Part shown: positions 1 through 7,355 of the stretch, in pieces
How positions within the stretch are numbered: position 1 is the first letter of the stretch
Layout of the letters: every line of letters starts with the position of its first letter
Assembly (NCBI GenBank): GCA_963837025.1
Contig: CAWILT010000003.1
Span: 1 to 43,583 of the forward strand
DNA: 43,583 bases
Origin: JALZUV01 sp963837025
GTDB taxonomy: Bacteria > Pseudomonadota > Alphaproteobacteria > Rickettsiales > JALZUV01
Direction: 5' to 3'
Program-made: the position numbers and the translations under genes
Notes under the pieces: model-generated
What the model saw: the letters and a program-made list of their open reading frames with translations, nothing else
Database searches by the model: none
Told to the model about the DNA's origin: nothing

Positions 1-2
1 GC

Positions 3-512
3 TTCGGATCACCACCACTAACGTTACTTGGAGATAATGCAGGCACGCTGGATAATAAAGATGACCTTGATTTAGGTGCGTTGGATGCGCCCAAATTAAC
101 CACTAAAATTGCATCACCTGAGCCTATAATTAAGAAGGAATCGTTTGAAATGGCGACACTTCAAGCGGAGGATTCAGTAAGCGTCAAACCCAAGCCTGTT
201 ATCGGCGGGGCTTCTGCTTTATCGATTGAATATGATAAAGATACGACTGATGTGCCTGATAGCCAGAAAGCTGCGCTCGTTTCGTTAGCCAATAAAGCGA
301 AAGCAGCCAATCAGCGCGTAATTATAGTGGGTTATGCAGGTGGCGAGCAAAATGAAAGCCAAGCTGCAAGGATGATTTCATTATCACGCGGATTGAGTTT
401 AAGAGCCTTTTTTATCGATAATGATATTGCAGAAGATCGCATCATTGTACAGCCAAAAGGGATTGAAAATGCTGGAGGCAAAGCCGACCGAGCAGATATT
501 TCTCTAGATTAG
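3..512 (+). CDS. OmpA-family C-terminal domain protein (5' end outside window)
   Basis: The reading frame is open from the first bases of the window, so the gene starts upstream; the TTG at 81 is only the first in-window start codon. The last ~90 residues resemble an OmpA/MotB peptidoglycan-binding domain: a beta strand ending in IEYDKDTTDVPDSQ, a helix, the strand QRVIIVGYAGG, a helix rich in R/S (SLSRGLSLRAFFID) and the strand DRIIVQPKG. Such domains non-covalently anchor envelope proteins to peptidoglycan. The segment before it is acidic and linker-like. It precedes a cell-wall peptidase and bactofilin, so an envelope role fits. The family call rests on the fold pattern and is fairly secure; the specific protein is not identifiable. 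Confidence 0.7.
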   Translation, partial: FGSPPLTLLGDNAGTLDNKDDLDLGALDAPKLTTKIASPEPIIKKESFEMATLQAEDSVSVKPKPVIGGASALSIEYDKDTTDVPDSQKAALVSLANKAKAANQRVIIVGYAGGEQNESQAARMISLSRGLSLRAFFIDNDIAEDRIIVQPKGIENAGGKADRADISLD

Positions 513-595
513 ATTTAAAGCAAGGTTTTGAACTTGTGCCCACCACGATATTATGAAATACTGCTGATACAAATTTAAGGAATGTTTGAGCGCGC

Positions 596-610
596 TTAAA
601 TATTTCTTAA
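596..610 (+). promoter_or_regulatory. CtrA-like box TTAA-N7-TTAA
   Basis: TTAA (596-599), seven bases, TTAA (607-610) matches the core of the alphaproteobacterial CtrA binding site. It lies about 60 bp upstream of the M23/bactofilin gene pair. The DNA here is AT-rich, so a chance match is possible. Confidence 0.35.
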
Positions 611-670
611 TTTCAATGTGCTAATAATAATAAAAATACGTTTCGTTAGTAGCAGGTAAAAAGGTTAGGT

Positions 671-1801
671 ATGCGGCAGAATAAGCGTAAAGGTTTGAGA
701 CGCATTTTTGGTAAGATCTTTCACCGCCGTAGCATTATTGTTATGTCGGACGAATCTGTCGACCATTATCCGATTGCAGGTTTAACACAGTTTTTAGCTC
801 TCATAGCTCTTATCGGGGGCGTTAGTTGGGGCTCTTACTCAACCGGCAGTTACCTCACATCACAGCAAGTGATTGAACAAAAAGAAATCCAGCTTGTTTC
901 AACTACCCGCCAAAAAGAAGAAATAGGCCAAGAATACAGCCTTTTAAAACATGATCTTCAAAAATTAAAAGATCAAAAAGGCGATTTAAGTAAATATGCA
1001 CAATTCGTGCTTGACCAGCATTCGGACACAGAAGGTGCCGATTTGTCGGATGATGGCATGGTTGATAATGAACGCCTAGGCGTAATGAAAAACCGTCTTT
1101 TAGAGCGCATTACTTATTTAGAAGATAATCTACTTAAACTTCAGCAAGAAAATGAAGATATTGTCACTACCGTAATGGAGCGCACCCAAAATAAAATTAA
1201 AGAACTGCGCGATGTCATCAAAAAAACGGGTTTAGAGGCCTCTAGCTTAACGACAAAAGCTAAACGTGAAATTGCTGCGCTGCGTACCCATATTGATACC
1301 AGTAATAAAGGTGGACCCTATGTGCCCGATACGGTGCAGGATTTAGCCCCAGATTTAATGAAAAATATTGATGAGGCTTTGGCTTTGCAGCATGTGGTGC
1401 AAAAATTACCTTTGGGCATGCCGGTTGCTTCGGCACGCACAACCAGCCGTTTTGGCAGACGTTATGATCCATTTAATAACCGTCCAGCTATGCATTCAGG
1501 CCAAGATTTTGTTGGCAAAAGAGGGGCGCGTATTATGGCCACGGGCAATGGTCGTGTTATTTCAGCTGCACGCCGCGGCGCATACGGCAAAATGGTGGAA
1601 ATTGACCACGGCTTTGGCATTACCACACGTTATGCACATTTAAGCAAAATTGCCGTTAGTAAAGGCCAGTTTGTTAAAAAAGGCCAGCTTTTAGGTAATC
1701 AAGGCACAACGGGTCGCAGCACGGGTGAGCATTTGCATTACGAAGTGCGTTATAATAAAAGCGCTGTTAACCCCATTAAATTTATTAAGGCAGCAAATTA
1801 A
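671..1801 (+). CDS. M23 family (LytM-type) peptidase with membrane anchor and coiled coil
   Basis: This 376-residue protein has a basic N-terminus, one membrane segment (about residues 37-55), a long charged coiled coil (about 65-210) and a C-terminal M23 metallopeptidase domain. Zinc ligands are visible: H275xxxD279 (HSGQD) and the HxH pair H354/H356 (GEHLHYEV), with H323 in RYAHLS. M23 enzymes cut peptidoglycan cross-bridges, and this architecture places the domain in the periplasm. The start has a good ribosome site (AAAAAGGTTAGGT). The stop overlaps the start of the bactofilin gene (TAATG), so the two are translationally coupled. The M23-bactofilin pair is a known cell-shape arrangement (for example Csd1 with CcmA in Helicobacter). 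Confidence 0.93.
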   Translation: MRQNKRKGLRRIFGKIFHRRSIIVMSDESVDHYPIAGLTQFLALIALIGGVSWGSYSTGSYLTSQQVIEQKEIQLVSTTRQKEEIGQEYSLLKHDLQKLKDQKGDLSKYAQFVLDQHSDTEGADLSDDGMVDNERLGVMKNRLLERITYLEDNLLKLQQENEDIVTTVMERTQNKIKELRDVIKKTGLEASSLTTKAKREIAALRTHIDTSNKGGPYVPDTVQDLAPDLMKNIDEALALQHVVQKLPLGMPVASARTTSRFGRRYDPFNNRPAMHSGQDFVGKRGARIMATGNGRVISAARRGAYGKMVEIDHGFGITTRYAHLSKIAVSKGQFVKKGQLLGNQGTTGRSTGEHLHYEVRYNKSAVNPIKFIKAAN

Positions 1802-2286
1802 TGTTTAATCGTAAGAATAAAGATGCAAAACGTCGTCCTCCGCGCAATTCTGCGCCTTCAATTATATCGCGTGATATGAATATTATGGGCAATATGATTA
1901 GCGACGGCACGATTGATATTGACGGGCATATTGAAGGTAATGTTCGCGCAAACCTCATAACCATCCGTAAAGATGGTAAAGTTAATGGCGATGTGCATGC
2001 CGATGAGGTGCAAATTTATGGTCATATAAAAGGCTTGGTGCGTGCCAAAGATGTACATTTATATGCATCAGCTCGTGTTGAAGGCAGTATCATGCACGAA
2101 ATTCTTTCTATGGAAGAAGGTGCATTTGTAGATGGTAAATTTAAACGCAATGATCGTGTGCATTTAGACGATAAAATGATGTCTGAAGTTTCATCAGCAG
2201 ATGATAATGACGATTCGGATGTGGCAGAAGAAGAAGTGCGTTTGCTAGAAAATATTCGGCTGATTAGCAATAATCATTCTGAATAA
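1801..2286 (+). CDS. Bactofilin (polymer-forming cytoskeletal protein)
   Basis: The 161-residue protein has a basic N-terminal tail, a central right-handed beta-helix (about residues 22-115) with the repeating glycine/hydrophobic pattern of bactofilins (GTIDIDGHIEGNVRANLITI, KDGKVNGDVHADEVQIYGHI), and an acidic C-terminal tail. Bactofilins polymerise into filaments at the inner membrane and position cell-wall enzymes. It overlaps the M23 peptidase gene by one base, which strongly suggests that the two work together in local wall remodelling. Confidence 0.93.
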   Translation: MFNRKNKDAKRRPPRNSAPSIISRDMNIMGNMISDGTIDIDGHIEGNVRANLITIRKDGKVNGDVHADEVQIYGHIKGLVRAKDVHLYASARVEGSIMHEILSMEEGAFVDGKFKRNDRVHLDDKMMSEVSSADDNDDSDVAEEEVRLLENIRLISNNHSE

Positions 2287-2303
2287 CTCGCGTTTAAATC
2301 CAA

Positions 2304-3683
2304 TTATAAAATTAGCCAAGCGGCCAATCCTAAAAAGCTAAAGAAGCTAACAACATCAGTTAACGTGGTTACAAAAACGCCTGATGCAATGGCAGGGTCA
2401 ATATTCAACCGTGATAAAATTAGGGGGACAATGGCACCTGCAAAACCGGCTATTGTTAGTGTGCCAATAACTGCAATTGCAAAAATTCCAGCGAGCTGCC
2501 AATCTTTATAAACCAGCCAAATAACGGCGGTGGTGATTAAGCTTAATACTAAACTATTTAACAGATTCGTTAAAATCTCTTTGCGAATAATGGTTATTGC
2601 ATTATGGCGCTGATACTCACGCGTAGCAATACCTCGCACGGCTATGGTGAGGCTTTGCGTAGCTGCGTTGCCCGCAAGCGATGCAATAACCGGCATTAAC
2701 ACGGCCAGCGTTACCATTTGTTCAATAGTTGCTTCAAACCGCCCAATCACCCATGCGGCTGCGCTGGCGGTTACTAAATTCACCACAAGCCAAGGCAAGC
2801 GCTGACGAACGGTTCGGACAAGGCTTGAATGCATATCCTGCTCCAAAATACCTCCGGAGCGCATAAAATCTTCTTCTTCCTCCTCCTTAATAACCGTCAC
2901 AATATCATCAATGGTGATAACCCCCACAACTCGGTCTGCGTGATTGACAACAGGGGCTTCTGCTAATGCGTAACGATGAAATAGCTCAGCCACTGCCTCT
3001 TGGTCGGTATCAATGCGAATGGGGTGAATATCGGTTTTCATAATGTCCGCAATAGGTACTTGCCGATGATTTTGCATGATTCGCGAAATCATTACTGTGC
3101 CTACAGGGCTAAAACGCGGATTAACAACAATTATCTCATAAAAATCTTCAGGCAACGTTTCGGTCGTGCGCAAATAATCAATGACTTTACCCACATTCCA
3201 AAACTCAGGGACCGATACAAAACGTTTTTGCATCAAACGGCCAGCGCTCTCTTCAGGGTAAGCAAGGCCTTCTTCAACTTCTAATCGGGTATCATCCGAA
3301 AGCTGGTCGAGAAGATCTTGTTGCTCCTCTTCATCCAAATCCTCCATAACACTAACCGCATCATCGGTCTCAAGGTTCGATAAAGCCTCGCCAATCACTT
3401 CATTACCCAACACTTCAATCATCTCGCTGATAATTTCATCGTTCAGATAAGGTAAAATCTCCGGCGACAGGTTTTGCCCCATCACTTCAATCACCGCAGG
3501 GCGCATGGAGGGTGGCAAGATGGTAAGCAACGCCGCACTATCGGCATGGTGTAAATCTTGGGTTAGTTCCATCAGTTTTGCGGTATCTTCTTCGCGCACA
3601 GCCTCTTTAACCGCCATAGCTAGCATGTCGTCGCTTTCCACTTGCGAGGGAATGAAGTCGTAATGGGGGTTGCTGCTATCCAT
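2304..3683 (-). CDS. mgtE: Magnesium transporter MgtE
   Basis: This 459-residue protein has the full MgtE order: an N-terminal superhelical MgtE_N domain (about 30-130, including the acidic run DEEEQQDLLDQLSDD), two CBS domains (about 140-260, ending GVITIDDIVTVIKEEEEE) and a C-terminal five-helix pore region (about 285-459, with MPVIASLAGNAATQSLTIAV and IDPAIASGVF). MgtE is a Mg2+-gated inner-membrane Mg2+ channel closed by Mg2+ binding to the cytosolic domains. It is convergent with the bactofilin gene, with only 17 bp between the stops and no clear terminator. Confidence 0.95.
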   Translation of the reverse strand: MDSSNPHYDFIPSQVESDDMLAMAVKEAVREEDTAKLMELTQDLHHADSAALLTILPPSMRPAVIEVMGQNLSPEILPYLNDEIISEMIEVLGNEVIGEALSNLETDDAVSVMEDLDEEEQQDLLDQLSDDTRLEVEEGLAYPEESAGRLMQKRFVSVPEFWNVGKVIDYLRTTETLPEDFYEIIVVNPRFSPVGTVMISRIMQNHRQVPIADIMKTDIHPIRIDTDQEAVAELFHRYALAEAPVVNHADRVVGVITIDDIVTVIKEEEEEDFMRSGGILEQDMHSSLVRTVRQRLPWLVVNLVTASAAAWVIGRFEATIEQMVTLAVLMPVIASLAGNAATQSLTIAVRGIATREYQRHNAITIIRKEILTNLLNSLVLSLITTAVIWLVYKDWQLAGIFAIAVIGTLTIAGFAGAIVPLILSRLNIDPAIASGVFVTTLTDVVSFFSFLGLAAWLIL

Positions 3684-3842
3684 GCTTTGTTATCACGCGA
3701 TTCAAGGTTGATGTAAACCGGAACCTGATGAATATTGAGTAAAAGTGAGTTTAAGTTTATTTTTACCAATTCATCCTCATGGGATGCAAGCATGATAGTA
3801 GTTGCACCCTGCAAAGCGATTCGATATATCAATAACACCTTA

Positions 3843-3928
3843 GCGGCCGTGGCGGAATGGTAGACGCGCAACGTTGAGGTCGTTGTCCTCGCAAGGGGGT
3901 GGAGGTTCAAGTCCTCTCGGCCGCACCA
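3843..3928 (+). tRNA. tRNA-Leu (anticodon GAG), CCA encoded
   Basis: The cloverleaf is complete: acceptor GCGGCCG pairs with CGGCCGC, the anticodon stem CAACG/CGTTG encloses a loop with GAG, there is a long class-II variable arm, the T arm is GGAGG-TTCAAGT-CCTCT, and A plus CCA ends the gene. It decodes CUC/CUU. The integrase gene begins 178 bp downstream, so the 3' end is the likely phage attachment site and the tRNA remains intact after integration. Confidence 0.97.
3901..3928 (+). other. Probable left attachment site (attL core within tRNA-Leu 3' end)
   Basis: Tyrosine recombinases of this type usually integrate at tRNA 3' ends. The phage genes begin immediately after this tRNA. The exact core cannot be fixed because no second copy of the T-arm/acceptor sequence is seen in the window. 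Confidence 0.55.
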
Positions 3929-4046
3929 GAGTATAGTTTTCGAGATTCCTCATTATTCCCTATCATTCCCATAACAAGCCATAGAGCCAAAATATAAGGC
4001 GCTTGATTATTGGGGTTTTCCTCTTTATTCCTTTTTGTAGCGTAAA

Positions 4047-4077
4047 ATTTGTACTTAATTTGTACTATTTTTTGTAC
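4047..4077 (+). repeat. Three phased TTTGTAC repeats upstream of the integrase gene
   Basis: TTTGTAC occurs at 4048-4054, 4059-4065 and 4071-4077, spaced 11 and 12 bp, about one helical turn. The position between the tRNA end and the integrase start fits arm-type integrase sites or an operator for integrase expression. Confidence 0.5.
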
Positions 4078-4105
4078 CAATAATGGTTGTGGGGATATTT
4101 GGTTT

Positions 4106-5095
4106 ATGTCGGTAAGCAAAAAGGCTAATGGCAGTTTTATAGCACGAGTGATGGTGCGGGGGCAGACGAGTAGTAAGGTTTTTCAAACAGAAATTGCGGC
4201 ACGTAATTGGGTTGAAGCTGAAAAGGTACGTTTGCGCAAGCCTGGTGCAGCCAGCATTAAGAAAACGGTCGCTGAGATGCTTGAGCGATATAAAACGGAT
4301 GAAGCCCCAAAACATAAAGGCGTGCGGTGGGAATGCATTCGAATTGATAAATGGCTGCGCGAATCTCCAATCTGTTATATTTTGCTGAACAACCTTACCA
4401 CAGATGATTTGCAGCATTGGGTAGACGAACGCTGCAAGCAGGTTGCGCCCGCGAGTGCACGGCGGGAATTTCAATTATTACGCGCGGCTTTAAATGTTGC
4501 TCGTAGACGTTGGAAGTGGATAGATAATAATCCAGCGGCTGATGTGTATTTGCCTAAAAAGCCACCCCCACGAGATCGCTTATTAAAACGCGGCGAATTA
4601 GCACGAATCCTCGACGCTTTAGAATATGCTGAAGGTGAGCCGATTATATCGAGTCGTCAACAAGTGGCCATAGCAGTTTTAATTGCATTAGAAACGGCCA
4701 TGCGGCAGGGTGAAATTTGGAATATAAAGCCAGAGCGCGATTTATATTTAGAGCAGCGCTATGTTAATTTGCCCGATACTAAAAATGGTACCAGTCGGAA
4801 CGTGCCCTTATCTAAGCGCGCGGTGGAGTTGTTAGAGCGATTGCCAATTCAGGATAATGGAAATTTATTTAAAGTGCGCCAGCCAGTGGCCGTTCAGCTT
4901 TTTAGACGGGCTGTCATCATGGCGGGGATTGAAGAATCGTTGCATTTTCATGATTTGCGGCATCAAGCGATTACAACCTTAGCCAAAAAACTACCCATGT
5001 TGCCACTAGCGCGTATGGTGGGGCACAAGGATCCGCGTAGTTTGATGATTTATTATAATGAAACCGCCACAGAGCTTGCTAAAATGCTGGATTAA
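4106..5095 (+). CDS. int: Phage integrase (tyrosine recombinase)
   Basis: The 329-residue protein has an N-terminal arm-binding region (1-50), a SAM-like core-binding domain (about 52-150) and a C-terminal catalytic domain. The catalytic set is visible: R200 (TAMRQGEI), K226 (DTKNGTSR), H282-x-x-R285 (FHDLRH), H307 (VGHKD) and the tyrosine at Y316/Y317 (MIYYNETA). It catalyses site-specific integration and excision. The ATG at 4106 is preferred over one 57 bp upstream because a GGGG motif lies about 12 bp before it and the extra residues look unstructured. The gene converges on and slightly overlaps the end of the AlpA-like gene. Confidence 0.95.
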   Translation: MSVSKKANGSFIARVMVRGQTSSKVFQTEIAARNWVEAEKVRLRKPGAASIKKTVAEMLERYKTDEAPKHKGVRWECIRIDKWLRESPICYILLNNLTTDDLQHWVDERCKQVAPASARREFQLLRAALNVARRRWKWIDNNPAADVYLPKKPPPRDRLLKRGELARILDALEYAEGEPIISSRQQVAIAVLIALETAMRQGEIWNIKPERDLYLEQRYVNLPDTKNGTSRNVPLSKRAVELLERLPIQDNGNLFKVRQPVAVQLFRRAVIMAGIEESLHFHDLRHQAITTLAKKLPMLPLARMVGHKDPRSLMIYYNETATELAKMLD

Positions 5096-5364
5096 ACCGA
5101 GTCGCGGTGGCGCGTAGCCCACGCTTTTACTTCGCCTGCTTTCCAGCGGCGCCCTGAACTTTCGAGCTTATAGGGTAAGGGAAAAGATTTGAGTTTACTA
5201 ATCCGATTTAAAAAGTTTTTTTGCGACATTCGTAAATGCTCAGCGGCTTCTGTTGAGGTCATCAAGCTGTCATCACGCATATTGATGCGCTGGAGCTGAC
5301 GTTGAATATTGAGCAATGCATCTGCAAAGGATTCGGTGCTGTGGCCTGTTATGATGCTCGACAT
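5092..5364 (-). CDS. AlpA-like / excisionase-type DNA-binding protein
   Basis: The 90-residue product starts at an ATG preceded by AAGG and carries a winged-helix signature in its second half: MTSTEAAEHLRMSQKNFLNR, then LPYKLESSGRRWKAGEVKAWA, typical of AlpA/MerR-like excisionase regulators. It likely acts as recombination directionality factor or integrase regulator, as its position beside the integrase suggests. Its start overlaps the stop of an upstream 34-codon gene (TAATG), so the two are coupled. The 70 extra residues upstream of this ATG read through the small gene in another frame and are not part of the protein. Confidence 0.8.
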   Translation of the reverse strand: MSSIITGHSTESFADALLNIQRQLQRINMRDDSLMTSTEAAEHLRMSQKNFLNRISKLKSFPLPYKLESSGRRWKAGEVKAWATRHRDSV

Positions 5365-5468
5365 TATTGTGCGCCTTGAAAAAGAAAATTCACTGCTAAG
5401 ATAAAGATTGATCCGATAATGCTTACATAACCTAAAGGATCCGCTGCAAAATTTAAAAATGATTCCAT
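5364..5468 (-). CDS. Small membrane peptide (34 aa) coupled to the AlpA-like gene
   Basis: A 34-codon frame starts at an ATG with a strong ribosome site (GGGAG, 7 bp spacing) and ends in TAA that overlaps the ATG of the AlpA-like gene. The peptide begins MESFLNFAADP and continues with one hydrophobic stretch (YVSIIGSIFILAVNFLF), a probable single membrane helix. No known family is recognised. It could simply be a leader that sets the translation of the downstream regulator, or a functional membrane micropeptide. Confidence 0.6.
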   Translation of the reverse strand: MESFLNFAADPLGYVSIIGSIFILAVNFLFQGAQ

Positions 5469-5490
5469 AATGATTCTCCCTGTGAGAAAG

Positions 5491-5540
5491 AATAAAACAC
5501 AACGTTTTATATGGGTCAATCAAAATAAAACATAAAGTTT
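5491..5540 (-). promoter_or_regulatory. Two 17-bp operator-like direct repeats upstream of the AlpA unit
   Basis: AATAAAACACAACGTTT (5491-5507) and AATAAAACATAAAGTTT (5524-5540), written on the plus strand, are 33 bp apart (about three turns). A third copy in inverse orientation lies in the cro/repressor control region (8028-8044). They are the probable binding sites of one of the prophage repressors, tying the excision genes to immunity. Confidence 0.6.
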
Positions 5541-5605
5541 GATTTTTATCTATAATTTTAAAATTGGATCCCAAATAATTTTTCCGGTTGTCGGAATCTT
5601 TATAA

Positions 5606-5776
5606 TTTCTAAATGATTGTGAGATTAATCTTTATAGTATCGCTGTCGAAAACTTTTGTTATGCGCGCATTTTTGGAAGTTGTAGCGGTGGTGACGAGGG
5701 GAGAGCAAGCCACCACCACAAATACAAATGCCGTTCATGTGGCTTTGATGACCTCAATTTAGTAGTTGTCGCGTGA
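5606..5776 (+). pseudogene. Zinc-ribbon protein relic
   Basis: An open frame without a normal start codon ends in a convincing zinc-ribbon half: KYKCRSCGFDDLNLVVVA. The preceding half has GSCSGG but lacks the expected CxxC pair. An ATG at 5661 lies in another frame, so the gene was probably broken by small deletions. Intact relatives are small phage or transposon-linked zinc-ribbon proteins. Confidence 0.35.
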
Positions 5777-5821
5777 AAAGCTATTACGTTTAGCGGTGTG
5801 AAACGGAGATAAGTGTCTAAA

Positions 5822-5950
5822 TTATTGGGTTACGGCTGGAGGGAGTTGTAAGTTCAGCTTTAGTTCCAGATTCTCAATATTATGATCGATATCGTTAGCA
5901 TGGAATTTTAATGATTCGTTAATCGATTCTTTAAGATTGTTTTTCTTCAT
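5822..5950 (-). CDS. Hypothetical 42-aa protein
   Basis: A short frame starting MKKNNLKESINESLKFH encodes an amphipathic, helical, hydrophilic peptide (with HNIENLELKLNLQ). No strong ribosome site is seen. The gene sits between two identical 13-bp direct repeats (5774-5786 and 5954-5966). No family recognised; possibly real but unsupported by context. Confidence 0.3.
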   Translation of the reverse strand: MKKNNLKESINESLKFHANDIDHNIENLELKLNLQLPPAVTQ

Positions 5951-6050
5951 GAATGAAAAGCTATTATTTTAAATGGTGGGGATAGCGCTTTATTTAAGTA
6001 TCTTCCGCAATGTCTTGAAAGAGAATAATAATAAACAACATGAAACGTTA

Positions 6051-6090
6051 TACAGCGGAAACACTGCTTTCGCCGAGCGCTTCCGCTGTA
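6051..6090. repeat. Inverted repeat, 10-bp arms
   Basis: TACAGCGGAA (6051-6060) and TTCCGCTGTA (6081-6090) are perfect inverted arms around a 20-bp loop in otherwise non-coding DNA. No T-run follows on either strand, so a protein-binding or structural site is more likely than a terminator. Confidence 0.5.
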
Positions 6091-6097
6091 AAATCGT

Positions 6098-6126
6098 TTG
6101 ACATAGGTTTTATATTTACCTATGAA
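6098..6126 (+). promoter_or_regulatory. Strong promoter with embedded perfect operator dyad
   Basis: TTGACA (6098-6103), 17 bp, TATGAA (6121-6126) form a near-consensus promoter. The perfect dyad CATAGGT-N9-ACCTATG (6102-6108, 6118-6124) fills the spacer and -10, so a bound repressor would block it. Two GTTAACGA direct repeats follow just downstream. No protein gene begins within several hundred bases on this strand. Confidence 0.6.
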
Positions 6127-6131
6127 TGCGT

Positions 6132-6455
6132 TGTGTTAACGAAGTGTTAACGACTACTTGGTAAACTACGCCAATGAGAGATTACAAATTCGATTTTACC
6201 GAATCGTAACCTTTCATAAAAACGCACATGTACACATTTGCGTAACATAAGCATCTCCTCTTTGGGGTGCCCCTCGAGGGAGTGTGCATTAGTTTAGCGA
6301 CCATGAACACACTTTCCTCGAGCTCATGCCCTAGGTTTATAGACTCAAAATGGGGAATATCAGAATAACTTGCGTGAACCGCAATTTTTGTTATTGTGAA
6401 GTTACACACTTCAAGGCAGGCTTTTTATCGCAAAATTTTGAGCCTGCCTAAATTT
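6132..6455 (+). ncRNA. Candidate untranslated RNA from the 6098 promoter
   Basis: Transcription from the promoter at 6098-6126 would cross ~280 bases with no convincing plus-strand gene and reach a perfect 9-bp inverted repeat, AGGCAGGCT (6414-6422) / AGCCTGCCT (6441-6449), followed by AAATTTTC. That hairpin could end the transcript, although its T-tract is weak. Internal hairpins are visible (ATTCG-N7-CGAAT near 6190). A leftward 75-codon frame here (6182-6409) has no protein-like features. The RNA is inferred only from promoter and terminator placement. Confidence 0.3.
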
Positions 6456-6477
6456 TCTATCATATTTTATTGCACTG

Positions 6478-6748
6478 CACAATGCTAAATGCATTTAGAG
6501 GCTATTTAATACGCTTTATCCACAAAATGGTGGTAAGTGGCATTGTGTAGTTAAATATTAGCATTCTGATGCATATAAGAGGCCTTAATAGGGCAATTTT
6601 AAGTGCAGCTGCATCTATATTGTGGATAAAATTAACAAACATATTAATTTGTTTAAATAATTGTTAAATTTATTATTAGTATGTTGAATTTGTGAAATAG
6701 ACTTATTGATATTGTTGATATGGATTGTTCGTAAATTTTGCAATCTGC
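6478..6748. other. AT-rich region with two perfect DnaA boxes (possible origin)
   Basis: Perfect TTATCCACA at 6516-6524 and its inverse TGTGGATAA at 6621-6629 face each other about 97 bp apart. They are followed by ~110 bp of very AT-rich DNA (6630-6740). The 14-bp palindrome CTAAATGCATTTAG and the inverted pair CACAATGC/GCATTGTG lie beside them. This resembles DnaA-dependent origin architecture; it could also be a regulatory DnaA site. No gene is seen in the segment. Confidence 0.4.
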
Positions 6749-7351
6749 TTAATTCATTAGGCTATTGCCACTAACTACGCGGCCTATTATATGGAAGTTA
6801 GAATCCTTATTAATAGGAATGATATCGTAATCGCTTACAAAACTATGAGGTTCTAAGCGTGGTATTGGTGTGTGGAAGTAGCGCTTAAACATACATTTAC
6901 CATTTATATTAACGACTACATATTTACCATGTAGGGATTCGGCGGTGGTTTGATTGGGATCAATTAAAATATACATGCCAGGCATGGCCATTTTATTCAT
7001 TGAAAAGCTGTTTTCGCGGATTCGAAAACTTATGCTATCAATTGGGGCATCGGCCCACTTGATGTAAAATTCAGCTTCGTTGTAATCATAGGTCGCTAAA
7101 TCGCAGGGCCCGCCTGCAGGAATATCGCCTAGTACTGGCACTTCGCGGCCTGCTATGGTTTTTAAGTCGGCGATAATTTCATAAGGCTGTACTTCAAACG
7201 TAACTGATAATCTTTCCATCCACATATCAGATAGTCGACGGCTACCTTTTTCGAGATGGTTAATTTGTTGGGCGGTAGTGCCGATTAAGTTGGCTAACTG
7301 AGCCATGCTTAAGCCACGTTTAAGTCTCATTTCCTTAATTCTATTTTCCAT
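6749..7351 (-). CDS. CI/LexA-type phage repressor A (HTH-XRE + S24 domain)
   Basis: The 200-residue protein has an N-terminal XRE helix-turn-helix (about 5-60, GLSMAQLANLIGTTAQQINH) and a C-terminal S24/LexA-like domain. The self-cleavage site A79-G80 lies in VPVLGDIPAG; the catalytic serine is S115 or S117 (RENSFSMNK) and the lysine K156 (MFKRYF). Such repressors hold the lytic promoters off and cleave themselves when RecA is activated. The gene follows the second repressor by 4 bp and is co-transcribed. Its C-terminal half is almost identical to that of the neighbour, while the DNA-binding half differs clearly. Confidence 0.92.
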   Translation of the reverse strand: MENRIKEMRLKRGLSMAQLANLIGTTAQQINHLEKGSRRLSDMWMERLSVTFEVQPYEIIADLKTIAGREVPVLGDIPAGGPCDLATYDYNEAEFYIKWADAPIDSISFRIRENSFSMNKMAMPGMYILIDPNQTTAESLHGKYVVVNINGKCMFKRYFHTPIPRLEPHSFVSDYDIIPINKDSNFHIIGRVVSGNSLMN

Positions 7352-7355
7352 ATGC

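Noticed and set aside
6182..6409. 75-codon minus-strand frame
   Set aside because: No ribosome site, no protein-like pattern; lies in a region better explained as regulatory or RNA.
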